Source of the DNA: an uncultured Clostridia bacterium
GTDB taxonomy: Bacteria; Bacillota; Clostridia; Christensenellales; UBA1242
NCBI GenBank assembly: GCA_934747885.1
Contig: CAKVHE010000001.1
Coordinates: 496,001-560,000 of the forward strand
Length of the DNA: 64,000 nucleotides
Reading direction: 5' to 3'
Shown: positions 1 through 8,231 of the stretch, piece after piece
How positions within the stretch are numbered: the first letter of the stretch is position 1
Layout of the letters: each line of letters begins with the position of its first letter
Notes under the pieces: model-generated
The model's database searches: none
The model's input: only the letters and a program-made list of their open reading frames with translations
What the model was told of the DNA's origin: nothing
Program-made: the position numbers and the translations under genes

Positions 1-509
1 TCATCTCTTGATATATGAAAAATATTGTCATCCCTATACTTTTCTTTTAATAAAGATAGAAGTTTTTCTATAGATCTCCAAGACGGATTTTTTGTCCCAT
101 TATCATAAAATATAAGAGTTCCATCATTATATTTTTGTCTTTTTTTTGTGTCTAACCACTGCTGATCCTTATTAAATCTTATGTTTTGCGAATAAAAATT
201 CCAAGCTTGATTTATATTGTTTTGTCTCAAGTTAATAGAATACTGACCAAAATCATTCCCTAAATTAATATTGTCACGGAATGATAAAAATAAAATATTT
301 TCAATGATTTCTATATTTTCGTTTTCATCTGTTATTTTCACGGTTCTAGATATTTTTTCATTAGTATTATTGGCTATTATTTTAAGTAGCTGACTCTTAC
401 CAGTTCCATTTACACCAGATATTACTATTAAATCACCATTAAAAATATAATCCGTATTTTGTTGATAAGATTTATATCTTTCTAATATTTTAATTTCTAG
501 TTTTTTCAT
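1..509 (-). CDS. AAA-type ATPase, partial (C-terminus beyond left edge)
   Basis: The start ATG at 509 is preceded by AGGAG at a good distance, and the frame stays open to the window edge (169 codons seen). Residues 32-39 read GVNGTGKS, a Walker A P-loop, following a beta-strand (LIVIS), as in the SMC/ABC-like AAA ATPases (AAA_15/AAA_21) common in defence islands. Walker B and any nuclease domain would lie outside the window. It is the last visible gene of a minus-strand set that begins with orf321, a methyltransferase and a restriction enzyme, 45 bp downstream of the endonuclease, so it probably belongs to the same island. The coding sequence is very AT-rich. The ATPase call is firm; a defence role is inferred from position. 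Confidence 0.75.
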   Translation of the reverse strand, partial: MKKLEIKILERYKSYQQNTDYIFNGDLIVISGVNGTGKSQLLKIIANNTNEKISRTVKITDENENIEIIENILFLSFRDNINLGNDFGQYSINLRQNNINQAWNFYSQNIRFNKDQQWLDTKKRQKYNDGTLIFYDNGTKNPSWRSIEKLLSLLKEKYRDDNIFHISRD

Positions 510-554
510 TTGATTCTCCTATTTAAAATAGACAAACAATTTTCGTGGCATTGT

Positions 555-1301
555 TTAAAAATTGTCAAAACCTTCATATGTCTTAAATGCTAGCAAATAC
601 AAAGATTTCAAAAGATTTTTATCTTTTTGCTTAAGTTCTTTGAATACAGTATCTTTTTCTCTTTTATTTGCTATTGTTTTGTTTACAATTTTTGTTATAA
701 TTTCAGGCAAAACTTTACATAGTTTAGCAAATGCATCTTTTTCTCCAGTAACTATCTCATAAAATTTATCAATAGAGATTCTTCTAATTCTTTCATTTTC
801 GACCTTTTGCCCGTTCATAGTTCTTTGCCATTTTATATTTTGACTATTTTTAGCAATTACTTCAACTAAAGCACAAATGCAATCTGATTCTTTTAATGCT
901 TGATTTTGCAAGTTGATGTAAACACTGTCAGCACCACCTTTATTCATTGTATTATGTTTATTCTTTAATTCTACATAATATTTTTGTGTACCATCATTAA
1001 AAATAATATCAAAACCCTTTTGTGGAACTTCACAGTTCCTTATATATTTGAAAATTTTTTGATGAAAATAGCCGATAGCATTTGTATTGCTTTTATCTCT
1101 TTGTCTTGCAATTTCTTCATTAAGAATTGTTTTTATTTTCTTATTATAAACAATAGAGTCGAATGTTAATTTTATTGGGTCAATAATATTTTCGTTAAAT
1201 CTTTCTAGATTGATACCTTTAAGAGTTTCTCTATATTCATCCAAAGTTTCCTTAATGTGATTTTCCAAATCGCTATCACTAATAAAATTTAAATATGCCA
1301 T
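555..1301 (-). CDS. Type II restriction endonuclease, Eco47II/Sau96I-like family
   Basis: The 248-residue protein matches the pattern I recall for RE_Eco47II enzymes: N-terminal FISDSDL, an FHQKI segment, then a catalytic core with DIIFNDG followed by ELKNKHNT, which supplies the acidic and ExK residues of a PD-(D/E)XK nuclease. Family members cut GGWCC or GGNCC; the exact site here is not readable from sequence. The ATG overlaps the methyltransferase stop as TAATG, so both are translated from one transcript with the methylase first, the usual order for protecting the host. AT-rich codon use suggests acquisition by transfer. Confidence 0.82.
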   Translation of the reverse strand: MAYLNFISDSDLENHIKETLDEYRETLKGINLERFNENIIDPIKLTFDSIVYNKKIKTILNEEIARQRDKSNTNAIGYFHQKIFKYIRNCEVPQKGFDIIFNDGTQKYYVELKNKHNTMNKGGADSVYINLQNQALKESDCICALVEVIAKNSQNIKWQRTMNGQKVENERIRRISIDKFYEIVTGEKDAFAKLCKVLPEIITKIVNKTIANKREKDTVFKELKQKDKNLLKSLYLLAFKTYEGFDNF

Positions 1302-2509
1302 TATTTTATCTCCTTTAGTACTTTTATAATTGATAAACCAATTTCTTTTGCTAAATTAACAGGTACAGCATTTCCAATTTGTTTATATTTACTATTTAAA
1401 CTGCCAGTAAATTGCCATGTATCAGGAAACGATTGTATTCTAGCACTTTCTCTTATAGTAAAAGGTCTTGTTTCATCTGGATGACATCTATCTGTTTGTT
1501 TCATACAAGGCGAACACAAAATTGTTAAACTTGGTTCATCCCATGAAATTCTTCTAGCCATTCCTGTTTTGCCACCACCAAGATTATAAGACCCTTTCAT
1601 ATATGCTTTTGCAACTTCTTCAGGTAAATCTCGCCAGCATCCACCTGGTGGGACTAAATCAAATACTTCTTTTTTGCTTTGTGGATATGATGCACCTTCT
1701 GATTTAGGAACATCTTTTAAAGCATCTCTCAAAACAGGTTTATATTCATAAGGGGTAGGATATTTGAATTCAACTGGAATATCATTTCTAATACCAATTA
1801 TAACTATTCTTTCTCGTTTTTCTGCAACTCCATAATCCCAAGCATTTAATACTTTGTATTGAACTCGATATCCGATTTCTTCGAAAACATTTATCATAGT
1901 TTGTAATGTTTTTCCACCATCATGGCTAACAAGCCCTTTAACATTTTCAGCTAAAAACATTTTTGGTTTTAATTGTTTTAGTATTTTTGCATAATAATAA
2001 AACATTGTACCCCTTACATCATTTAACCCCAATCTTTTTCCTGCATAACTAAATGATTGACAAGGGTAGCCTCCAGACAGTAAATCTAATTCACCTTGTT
2101 TAATATTTAGCATTTTTAACAAATCTTGTTCTGCTAAATTTTCAACTGAATCGCAAATCACATTCCAATTTGGTCTATTTGCTTTTAATGTGTTACAAGA
2201 ATCTTTGTCAAAATCATTTGATAATAAATTTTCAAAACCTGCTTGTTCTAAACCAAGAGCTAAACCACCAGCCCCTGCAAATAACTCAACGTTGGTAAAA
2301 GTGTCTTTATTTGAGTCAACATTGAGCAATTTATTTGCATCAATACTAAAATTTATTACAATAGAACGAAGATTTTCATAGTTTGGTTTTGATTTTCCAG
2401 ACAACCAATCACTAACTTGAGCTTGCGTAGCATTTATACTTTTGGCAAAACTTGTTTGGTTTAATCCGTTGTCATGGATAGTTTTTTGTAGTAGCTGTGC
2501 TAATTCCAT
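1301..2509 (-). CDS. DNA (cytosine-5) methyltransferase with N-terminal HTH
   Basis: This is the modification half of the restriction system (402 aa from the chosen start). Residues 1-60 form an XRE-type helix-turn-helix (SFAKSINATQAQVSDWLSG). The catalytic part shows motif I VELFAGAGGLALGLEQAGF, motif IV GGYPCQSFS with the catalytic Cys, motif VI ENV, and motif VIII EKRERIVIIG. I use the ATG at 2509 rather than 2521 because GAGGTG then sits as the ribosome binding site. N-terminal HTH domains on C5 methylases (M.EcoRII, M.SsoII) repress their own promoters, so autoregulation is likely. It overlaps the endonuclease by TAATG. Confidence 0.93.
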   Translation of the reverse strand: MELAQLLQKTIHDNGLNQTSFAKSINATQAQVSDWLSGKSKPNYENLRSIVINFSIDANKLLNVDSNKDTFTNVELFAGAGGLALGLEQAGFENLLSNDFDKDSCNTLKANRPNWNVICDSVENLAEQDLLKMLNIKQGELDLLSGGYPCQSFSYAGKRLGLNDVRGTMFYYYAKILKQLKPKMFLAENVKGLVSHDGGKTLQTMINVFEEIGYRVQYKVLNAWDYGVAEKRERIVIIGIRNDIPVEFKYPTPYEYKPVLRDALKDVPKSEGASYPQSKKEVFDLVPPGGCWRDLPEEVAKAYMKGSYNLGGGKTGMARRISWDEPSLTILCSPCMKQTDRCHPDETRPFTIRESARIQSFPDTWQFTGSLNSKYKQIGNAVPVNLAKEIGLSIIKVLKEIK

Positions 2510-2529
2510 TTTACACCTCATATATGTTG

Positions 2530-3495
2530 TTAATTTATTATAGCATAAAAATTTTGAAAGTGTATCAATTTTATAGGAATTCCTATAATTTTTTTTGATA
2601 ATATTTTTTGAAATTCCTTTAATTTATTCTCATCTTGTAATATTTCTAAATGTGGGATCTCAAAAACATCTAAAAATCCAATTTTTTTCAATTCTTCAAT
2701 TTGTTTAAAAATATTTATATTTGCTTCACACCACATGTTTAAATCAAACAAAGCATTTATTTTTATACATGAATCTTGTCTATTCTGCAAACCTTCATAT
2801 GAGTTTATTCCATTTTCCATAATAACGGCATATCTCTGTTTTTCTTTGTTTGACATTATTTTAACATCATCAATACTTTGTAAGGGGTATCGTTCTACAA
2901 CTTTATCATAATCGTAACCAAACATTTTTGCATTTCTTCGGTCTTGTTCTTCAGTATCAAATTCCTTAAAAACATGTTTTCCTTCTTCTGAAAGTTGGTA
3001 AGAATGAAATGTTGAATTTGGGTACTTAATCTTATTTGCATCTGTTTCTAATGTTGCATTTATTCTATTTGCCAATCTAAACAATTCTTTATCGTGTGGC
3101 ACAAAATCAATAGTTATAATATCTGGCAACACTTCAGAACATACATCTTTTACATGAATCAATTCATTCTTTTTATCTTGAATTTCTTCTTCTAAAGTAT
3201 TATATACTCTTGGTTTATAGTCATCATCCTTATGTGCTGACTTTTTATTTCTTTCATAATAAATTCTATCTATAATTTCATCGTTCTGTCTTATATTTTT
3301 TCTTTTAGTACTATTATTGAATAATTCATCTAAAAGATTTACCAAGTTGATGTAAAATATTTGTCTTAATTTGTCAGTTCTTTCTCTTAAATCTAAATTA
3401 GACAATTCCAAAATATTGTTAGAAATATATAAAAAGCTATCAATACACTTTTTGGCTGTTATTAAAAAATTTGCATTTTCCCATTTGTTCTTCAT
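2530..3495 (-). CDS. Uncharacterised protein of the restriction island
   Basis: I do not recognise this 321-residue protein. It is soluble, rich in Lys, Asn, Glu and Ile, with no membrane segment or signal peptide. The N-terminal 130 residues are predicted mostly helical and highly charged (RKNIRQNDEIIDRIYYERNK). It starts 35 bp downstream of a TATAAT box, is preceded by AAAGGAATC as ribosome binding site, and ends 21 bp before the methylase start, so it leads the methylase-endonuclease-ATPase set. Its very AT-rich codon use matches those genes and differs from jag. An accessory defence role (sensor or specificity factor) is inference only. Confidence 0.7.
   Translation of the reverse strand: MKNKWENANFLITAKKCIDSFLYISNNILELSNLDLRERTDKLRQIFYINLVNLLDELFNNSTKRKNIRQNDEIIDRIYYERNKKSAHKDDDYKPRVYNTLEEEIQDKKNELIHVKDVCSEVLPDIITIDFVPHDKELFRLANRINATLETDANKIKYPNSTFHSYQLSEEGKHVFKEFDTEEQDRRNAKMFGYDYDKVVERYPLQSIDDVKIMSNKEKQRYAVIMENGINSYEGLQNRQDSCIKINALFDLNMWCEANINIFKQIEELKKIGFLDVFEIPHLEILQDENKLKEFQKILSKKIIGIPIKLIHFQNFYAIIN
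2537..2550 (-). promoter_or_regulatory. Promoter/operator box of the methyltransferase gene
   Basis: Read on the minus strand the element is TTTTATGCTATAAT, ending in a perfect -10 hexamer about 28 nt before the methylase ATG. It lies in the last codons of orf321. The identical 14-mer occurs at 3527-3540 upstream of orf321. This may be just a shared -10 region or an operator for the methylase HTH domain. Confidence 0.5.
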
Positions 3496-3526
3496 AGTTT
3501 GATTCCTTTATTGTTTATACAATAAC

Positions 3527-3540
3527 ATTATAGCATAAAA
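3527..3540 (-). promoter_or_regulatory. Promoter -10 box of orf321
   Basis: On the minus strand the sequence TTTTATGCTATAAT ends in a consensus -10 hexamer 31 nt before the orf321 ATG. It is an exact copy of the box upstream of the methylase gene. Confidence 0.5.
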
Positions 3541-3556
3541 TGAACAATCTTTGTAT

Positions 3557-3588
3557 AAAAAAATATGCAAAGAATAATCTCTGCATAT
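3557..3588 (-). terminator. Terminator downstream of jag
   Basis: An inverted repeat ATATGCA...TGCATAT (3563-3569 and 3582-3588) with further pairing inside is followed on the minus strand by a run of six T. It closes the rpmH-jag operon and separates it from the defence island. Confidence 0.6.
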
Positions 3589-3638
3589 TATTTTGCAAGT
3601 TTCAAAAGTCTTTAACCTTGGGAGCGTTTATGTTTTAA

Positions 3639-4319
3639 TTAGTCATTAAAATCACGAGCGTTGTTGGTTTCTACCGAGGTCTTTTCTTCGGCGGTAACCT
3701 TCATTGATTTATTGTTTGGAATAATGGTGATATAGCGATGTGGTTCTTCATTTTTGCTGACGGTGGTAACATCTTCCCTACCTTCAAGCGCTAGGTGAAT
3801 AATCTTGCGCTCGTAGGCGTTCATTGGTTCTAGTTTTTGTACCTTGCCTTCTTTTACGGCCTTGCTTGCAAGTTTTCGGGCAAGTGCACGCAAACTTTCT
3901 TCGCGTTTGCCGCGGTAACCTTCGCTATCAATAATAACGCGTTTGTACTCTTTGTTTGGTTTGTTTTTGTTGATTATTTGTGACAACAAAAATTGAGTTG
4001 CGTCCAAACAATCACCACGTTTACCAATAATTGAGCCAACATCTTCGCCGGTAAAATTTATTTTTATTTCTTTGTCGCTTTCTTCAATCGTGCCAAAAAT
4101 TTTTAGTCCAGTTGCAGCGCAAAAGTTGGTAACAACCTTTTCTACTTCGGTTTGGTTTTCAAATTCGCTGGTTAAAATTAGGCGAACTTTTGCCTTGTCA
4201 AACAAGCCACCTTCTTCTAGCACAATAACGGTTACGTCTTCACGCTTAGCGTTTAGTTTAAATAAGCCGATTTCGATGGCTTGGTCTACGGTTTTGCCGG
4301 ATACTTCAATTGAATTCAT
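3639..4319 (-). CDS. jag: Jag/KhpB, KH-R3H RNA-binding protein
   Basis: A 226-residue cytosolic RNA-binding protein of the SpoIIIJ-associated (Jag/KhpB) family, which partners KhpA and affects cell elongation and division in Gram-positive bacteria. Residues 1-52 form the Jag_N domain. A KH domain covers roughly 75-135 with the GKRG loop at 99-102. The R3H domain follows, with Arg171 and His175 in the RxxxH signature (NAYERKIIHLAL). It starts at the stop of yidC (1-bp overlap), the classical order yidC-jag, so it is co-translated with the insertase. Full length, no anomalies. Confidence 0.95.
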   Translation of the reverse strand: MNSIEVSGKTVDQAIEIGLFKLNAKREDVTVIVLEEGGLFDKAKVRLILTSEFENQTEVEKVVTNFCAATGLKIFGTIEESDKEIKINFTGEDVGSIIGKRGDCLDATQFLLSQIINKNKPNKEYKRVIIDSEGYRGKREESLRALARKLASKAVKEGKVQKLEPMNAYERKIIHLALEGREDVTTVSKNEEPHRYITIIPNNKSMKVTAEEKTSVETNNARDFND

Positions 4320-5440
4320 TATATTTTATCTCCTATTTGCTTAAATTGTTTCATTTCTGGTTTTTGTTTTTTAGCAGTTTTGTTGGCATTTTTACGCAAA
4401 AAGTCGATATATTTTTGTTCTTCTTTTTGGGTTAATTTATCCACAATTTTGGTGCATACCAAACTTACTAAAATGCTCATTACCGAACTAGTTACTAGGT
4501 ACAAAGCAAAGGACGATGTACTGGTTAAGGCAAACACAACCATAATTATTGGTAAAATGAATTTCATCATTTTCATTGATGCTTGGGTTGGATCTGGTGC
4601 TTCGTGGGTTACGCCAAGAGCCTCTTCCATTTTGCGTTTGCTAATGTTGTTAGATTTTTCACTTACAAATTGGCTAAGCCAGGTTAGTGCGCCGGTTAAA
4701 ATTGCCAAAATGTAGTAGCCATTCCAGCCGTCATATTTTTCTCGCGCAGCAGAAGTGACTATATTGTAGCGTTCTTCATTTACGCCCTTTATAAACTCAA
4801 TATATTCTTTGTTTTTGGAAGTTTTTACTGCCGATTCTATTTGTTTGTAAGTTGGAACAATTGCCGTTGAGGTGTCAGCCTTCCACAAACTTTTTATCCA
4901 AATAAACTCGGCGTTTTTGCGAGCTTCTTCATAGGCTTCAAGCGAAGCATTTTTTCCAGCCAAAAGTTTGGCGCTTTCGTCACCTTCGGTTTGCTCATAG
5001 GCTTGCGTGTAAGCAGCGTCCATTTTTGAATATTCATCAATCATTTTGTAGGCCGAAACAATTCGCAATGCATTAAAGATGGTAAAGAAAACTACCAAAG
5101 TTAAAATAAGGTTGGCAAGCATAAACAAGCAAGAGCCAATCATGTTGTACCCTTCGCGCTTGTAAAGTGCGTTTATTTGTTGGTTTGCCATATCCTTGTT
5201 GGCGCCATACTTGGAGTTGATTTTTTGAACTTCTGGGTTTAGGCGTTTTTGAATAAGCGAATTTTTACGAGTGGAGTAACGATTGTAAAAGTCTAGTGGG
5301 AACCATATTAACTTTATAAAAATGGTAAAGATAATAATTGTCCAACCAAAGTTGAGCCCCCACGACTCAATCCAGTACATAAATTTTTCCCAAAGCCCGT
5401 TTGGTTTTGTCACAAGTAAAAAGTTAATTAAATTAGCCAT
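4319..5440 (-). CDS. yidC: YidC/SpoIIIJ membrane protein insertase
   Basis: YidC inserts and folds membrane proteins, alone or with SecYEG. The 373-residue product has a first membrane segment near 30-50 (FGWTIIIFTIFIKLIWFPLD), further segments, a hydrophobic C-terminal hairpin region (LPIIMVVFALTSTSSFALYLV) and a Lys-rich tail of the kind that contacts the ribosome. I choose the ATG at 5440 (MANLINF) over the one at 5503 because GGAG sits 7 nt upstream and the longer form would overlap most of the yidD tail. It overlaps yidD by 13 bp. There is a long extracytoplasmic insertion (about residues 120-210). No lipobox is seen at the N-terminus. Confidence 0.95.
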   Translation of the reverse strand: MANLINFLLVTKPNGLWEKFMYWIESWGLNFGWTIIIFTIFIKLIWFPLDFYNRYSTRKNSLIQKRLNPEVQKINSKYGANKDMANQQINALYKREGYNMIGSCLFMLANLILTLVVFFTIFNALRIVSAYKMIDEYSKMDAAYTQAYEQTEGDESAKLLAGKNASLEAYEEARKNAEFIWIKSLWKADTSTAIVPTYKQIESAVKTSKNKEYIEFIKGVNEERYNIVTSAAREKYDGWNGYYILAILTGALTWLSQFVSEKSNNISKRKMEEALGVTHEAPDPTQASMKMMKFILPIIMVVFALTSTSSFALYLVTSSVMSILVSLVCTKIVDKLTQKEEQKYIDFLRKNANKTAKKQKPEMKQFKQIGDKI

Positions 5441-5670
5441 CGGTAATCTCCTTTTATGTTTTCGGGAACCAAATCTACCTTGCCCATATTTTTTGAGTTG
5501 CATCTAAAAATGCGTTTTATGCCAAGATATGTGCCTTTTATGGCGCCAAATCGGTTTATGGCAATTTTGGCAAAGTTTGAGCAACTAGGCAAGTAGGCGC
5601 AATGATGCGGAATAAGTCTTGCCAGCGTTTTGTTGTATAGATTTATAAAAAAAATAAAAACTTTTTTCAT
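5428..5670 (-). CDS. yidD: YidD membrane protein insertion efficiency factor
   Basis: An 80-residue protein with the family core CAYLPSCSNFAKIAI then GAIKGTYLGIKRIFRC, including the conserved cysteines. YidD proteins are amphipathic membrane-associated factors that aid YidC-dependent insertion. It lies between rnpA (1-bp intergenic gap) and yidC (overlap), the standard order in this conserved cluster. Confidence 0.94.
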   Translation of the reverse strand: MKKVFIFFINLYNKTLARLIPHHCAYLPSCSNFAKIAINRFGAIKGTYLGIKRIFRCNSKNMGKVDLVPENIKGDYRWLI

Positions 5671-5671
5671 A

Positions 5672-6007
5672 TTACACTAACTTGCTGGAAATTAAAAAAT
5701 CTTTTACCGTTGCTTCAATTTCGGCAAGGGTAAGTTTTTCTATTCCGCTGCGAGCAATAAAAATAAGGTTGTAACCCGTTTTAATTTGTTCTAAATTGGC
5801 TTTTACCGCTTCGCGTAGTAAACGCTTTACACGGTTGCGGGTTACGCTGTTGCCAATTTTTTTTGATACAACAATACCCACTTTTACATCGCTAGAATTA
5901 TTTTTTGCATAATAAAAGACAACAAACCTGCTTTTGCAGGGTTGCCCTTTACGAAAGATATAATTAAAATCCGAACGTTTTTTTAAGCGGTTTTGTTTTT
6001 TTAGCAT
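5672..6007 (-). CDS. rnpA: Ribonuclease P protein component
   Basis: RnpA is the protein subunit of RNase P, which matures the 5' ends of tRNAs. The signature RNRVKRLLREAVK is present together with an N-terminal basic LKKRSDFNYIFRKG. I place the start at 6007 (MLKKQNRLKK, 111 aa), 10 bp after the rpmH stop; the longer frame to 6076 reads through rpmH in another frame and is unlikely. Co-transcribed with rpmH, as in most bacteria. Confidence 0.94.
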   Translation of the reverse strand: MLKKQNRLKKRSDFNYIFRKGQPCKSRFVVFYYAKNNSSDVKVGIVVSKKIGNSVTRNRVKRLLREAVKANLEQIKTGYNLIFIARSGIEKLTLAEIEATVKDFLISSKLV

Positions 6008-6017
6008 AAGCGCCTTA

Positions 6018-6152
6018 CTAAACGGCCAGTCTTTTGCGACCTTTTGCACGACGTCTAGCCAAAACATTGCGACCACCTTTGGTAGCCATACGTTTTCTAA
6101 AACCGTGAACTTTTGTGCGATGTGCTTTTTTTGGTTGATAAGTTCTTTTCAT
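6018..6152 (-). CDS. rpmH: 50S ribosomal protein L34
   Basis: A 44-codon gene that reads MKRTYQPKKAHRTKVHGF and continues with RMATKGGRNVLARRRAKGRK, an unmistakable L34. AAAGGAG precedes the ATG. It opens the rpmH-rnpA-yidD-yidC-jag operon. In many bacteria dnaA and the origin lie on the other side of rpmH; here the divergent neighbour is mnmE and no dnaA is present. Confidence 0.97.
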   Translation of the reverse strand: MKRTYQPKKAHRTKVHGFRKRMATKGGRNVLARRRAKGRKRLAV

Positions 6153-6283
6153 AATCTTGCTCCTTTATAGATTGTGGCAAAAACTGCCACTTTGCTTGTA
6201 ATTTGCTTTGGTATTATAAAATACCTTGGCAAAAATGTCAACACTTTTGAAAAAAACCACCTATAATAATATTTTAGTAATAA

Positions 6284-6311
6284 TTGACAATAGTAAAAAT
6301 TGTGATAAAAT
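6284..6311 (+). promoter_or_regulatory. Promoter of mnmE, probably giving a leaderless mRNA
   Basis: TTGACA (6284-6289), a 16-bp spacer and TAAAAT (6306-6311) are followed by only 6 nt before the mnmE ATG. A normal start point 6-7 nt after the -10 falls on or next to the ATG, and no Shine-Dalgarno sequence is present. Confidence 0.6.
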
Positions 6312-6317
6312 TGACTT

Positions 6318-7670
6318 ATGAGTAATAATTTTGATACACAAAGCACGATTGTGGCAATAACCACGCCAATTGGCACCGGTGGCGTTGCAATTGTTAGACT
6401 AAGTGGCGCAAGCGCCATAAAAATTGCTGACAAACTTTTTATTTCCCGCGGGAAAAAACCAAGTGAGTTTTTGGCGCGAGAACTTGTTTTGGGCAAATTT
6501 GAATACCATGGTTTTTTTGAGCAATGTATGTGCGTTGTTTTTGTTGCACCAAATAGTTTTACGGGCGAGAATGTGGTGGAATTTCAGTGCCATGGTGGCA
6601 TAAAAATTGCTGAAAAAATATTGTCCGCTTGCCTTGAAAGTGGCGCGCGTATGGCACAAAATGGCGAATTTTCTTTGCGTGCATTTTTAAACGGTAAACT
6701 AAGTTTGAGCGAGGCTGAGGGCATGATAGATATGATCAATGCCGAAACCGACGCCGAACTTTCGGCGGGCTACAAACTTATGTCGGGAAAACTTACTAAA
6801 AAGGTGCGCGAGTTTGAAGCAAGTTTGGTAGACTGCATAAGCGAACTAGAAGTTTCGTTTGATTATCCCGAAGAAGATATTGAATACTCGTCTAGAGAAG
6901 ACATTAAAAAGCGCTTAAACAAACTAAAAATCGAAATTGGCGCCTTGATTGATAGTTATCAAACCGGCAATATAATTAAAAATGGCATAAATGTGGTAAT
7001 TTGCGGCAAGCCAAATGTTGGCAAATCCTCACTTTTAAATGCTTTGCTAAAAAAAGATAAAGCTATTGTAACTTCGGTGGCGGGCACCACGCGCGATAGC
7101 ATAGAAGACACTTTTGAAATAAACGGCGTAAAGGTTAATATTGTGGACACTGCCGGCATACGTGAAACCACTGACAAGGTGGAAAAAATAGGGGTGCAAA
7201 ACGCCAAGAAAAAACTGGCAGGGGCTGACCTAGTTTTGTTTGTGGTAGATGGCTCAACGCCGCTTGACGCCGAAGACGAAGAAATTTACCGAAAGGTAAA
7301 AAAGCAAAAACATTTGATAGTGGTAAACAAGGCGGACAAAAAGCAAGTCGTAAGCATAGACAGCGCTATAGTAATAAGCAGTAAAAAAGGTGAAAACTTG
7401 AAGGCGTTGACTGATGCAATTTATGAAAAAACGATAAAAGGCGAAATTTACGCTTCAAACTTGGTAGTAACAAATGCGCGCCATGTGGAATGTTTAAAGC
7501 GTGCCCAAAAATCAATTTGTCATGCGCTTGCCGAAATAGATAGTCAAACACTTGACCTTATTTCGATTGACCTAAACGAAGCCTATACGGCTATTGGAGA
7601 AATTACGGGGGATACCAGCAACGAAAAAATTCTTGATAGCATTTTTTCTAAATTTTGTCTGGGTAAATAA
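6318..7670 (+). CDS. mnmE: tRNA modification GTPase MnmE
   Basis: MnmE, with MnmG, installs 5-carboxymethylaminomethyl groups on U34 of certain tRNAs. The 450-residue protein has the N-terminal folate-binding domain (starting DTQSTIVAITTPIGTGGVA), a helical domain, an inserted G domain with GKPNVGKSS (230-238), DTAG and NKAD, and the C-terminal catalytic FCLGK (446-450). It is followed after 3 bp by a GNAT gene and then mnmG, so the partners are probably co-expressed. The promoter is nearly adjacent to the ATG. Confidence 0.97.
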   Translation: MSNNFDTQSTIVAITTPIGTGGVAIVRLSGASAIKIADKLFISRGKKPSEFLARELVLGKFEYHGFFEQCMCVVFVAPNSFTGENVVEFQCHGGIKIAEKILSACLESGARMAQNGEFSLRAFLNGKLSLSEAEGMIDMINAETDAELSAGYKLMSGKLTKKVREFEASLVDCISELEVSFDYPEEDIEYSSREDIKKRLNKLKIEIGALIDSYQTGNIIKNGINVVICGKPNVGKSSLLNALLKKDKAIVTSVAGTTRDSIEDTFEINGVKVNIVDTAGIRETTDKVEKIGVQNAKKKLAGADLVLFVVDGSTPLDAEDEEIYRKVKKQKHLIVVNKADKKQVVSIDSAIVISSKKGENLKALTDAIYEKTIKGEIYASNLVVTNARHVECLKRAQKSICHALAEIDSQTLDLISIDLNEAYTAIGEITGDTSNEKILDSIFSKFCLGK

Positions 7671-7673
7671 AAG

Positions 7674-8231
7674 ATGGAAGAACTTATTTTTGAACCATAT
7701 TCGCACAAACAGCATTATGAAGAATTGAATGATTTTTCAAACGATGCACGTGGTGATAGTTTTAATCGTTACCTAACTTATGGCTTATTAAATTTGAGAG
7801 ATGAAGCGGGAGATTTTATTGAACTATACGATCCGCTTTTAAACACGCGTTCCGAAACCGTACACCCTTATGTACTGCGCGCCAAAAGTGAAACCGAAGC
7901 GCGCATAGTTGGTTTTTGTGTACTAAACTGGAGCATAGACGAAGAAGATCGCAAAACGTTGGCGGTTTTTCATATAGTAATTAGGCCAAGTGAGCAAGGA
8001 AAAAGATACGGAACCAAAGCCATTGAAGAGATTATTAAAAATGGCAAAACGCTTGTGAGTAACAATTATGATGAAATTTTTTGCAGTGTGGATAAAAAGA
8101 ACGATGCCTCGCGCAAGATGTTTGAAAAGTTGGGATTTGTAAAAGAAGCAAGCGGCTTTAAGTATGATATGTACTCTCGAAAAGAAAGAGAATTTAGCAA
8201 GGAAGCAAAAGAAAATGCAGAAGCAGAATAA
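7674..8231 (+). CDS. GNAT-family N-acetyltransferase
   Basis: A 185-residue acyltransferase. The acetyl-CoA pocket motif appears as IVIRPSEQGKRYGTKAIEEI (motif A) and the C-terminal part SRKMFEKLGFVKE is the typical motif B of the family. Substrate unknown. It sits between mnmE and mnmG, 3 bp after mnmE and overlapping mnmG by 17 bp, an unusual place; no link to tRNA modification can be claimed. The Lys/Glu-rich C-terminal tail overlaps the mnmG ribosome binding site. Confidence 0.88.
   Translation: MEELIFEPYSHKQHYEELNDFSNDARGDSFNRYLTYGLLNLRDEAGDFIELYDPLLNTRSETVHPYVLRAKSETEARIVGFCVLNWSIDEEDRKTLAVFHIVIRPSEQGKRYGTKAIEEIIKNGKTLVSNNYDEIFCSVDKKNDASRKMFEKLGFVKEASGFKYDMYSRKEREFSKEAKENAEAE

Noticed and set aside
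4437..4445. Perfect DnaA box TTATCCACA
   Set aside because: A single copy inside yidC with no cluster or AT-rich unwinding element; it cannot support an origin call.
6153..6283. Replication origin between rpmH and mnmE
   Set aside because: No DnaA-box cluster and no dnaA gene; AT-rich promoter sequence explains it.
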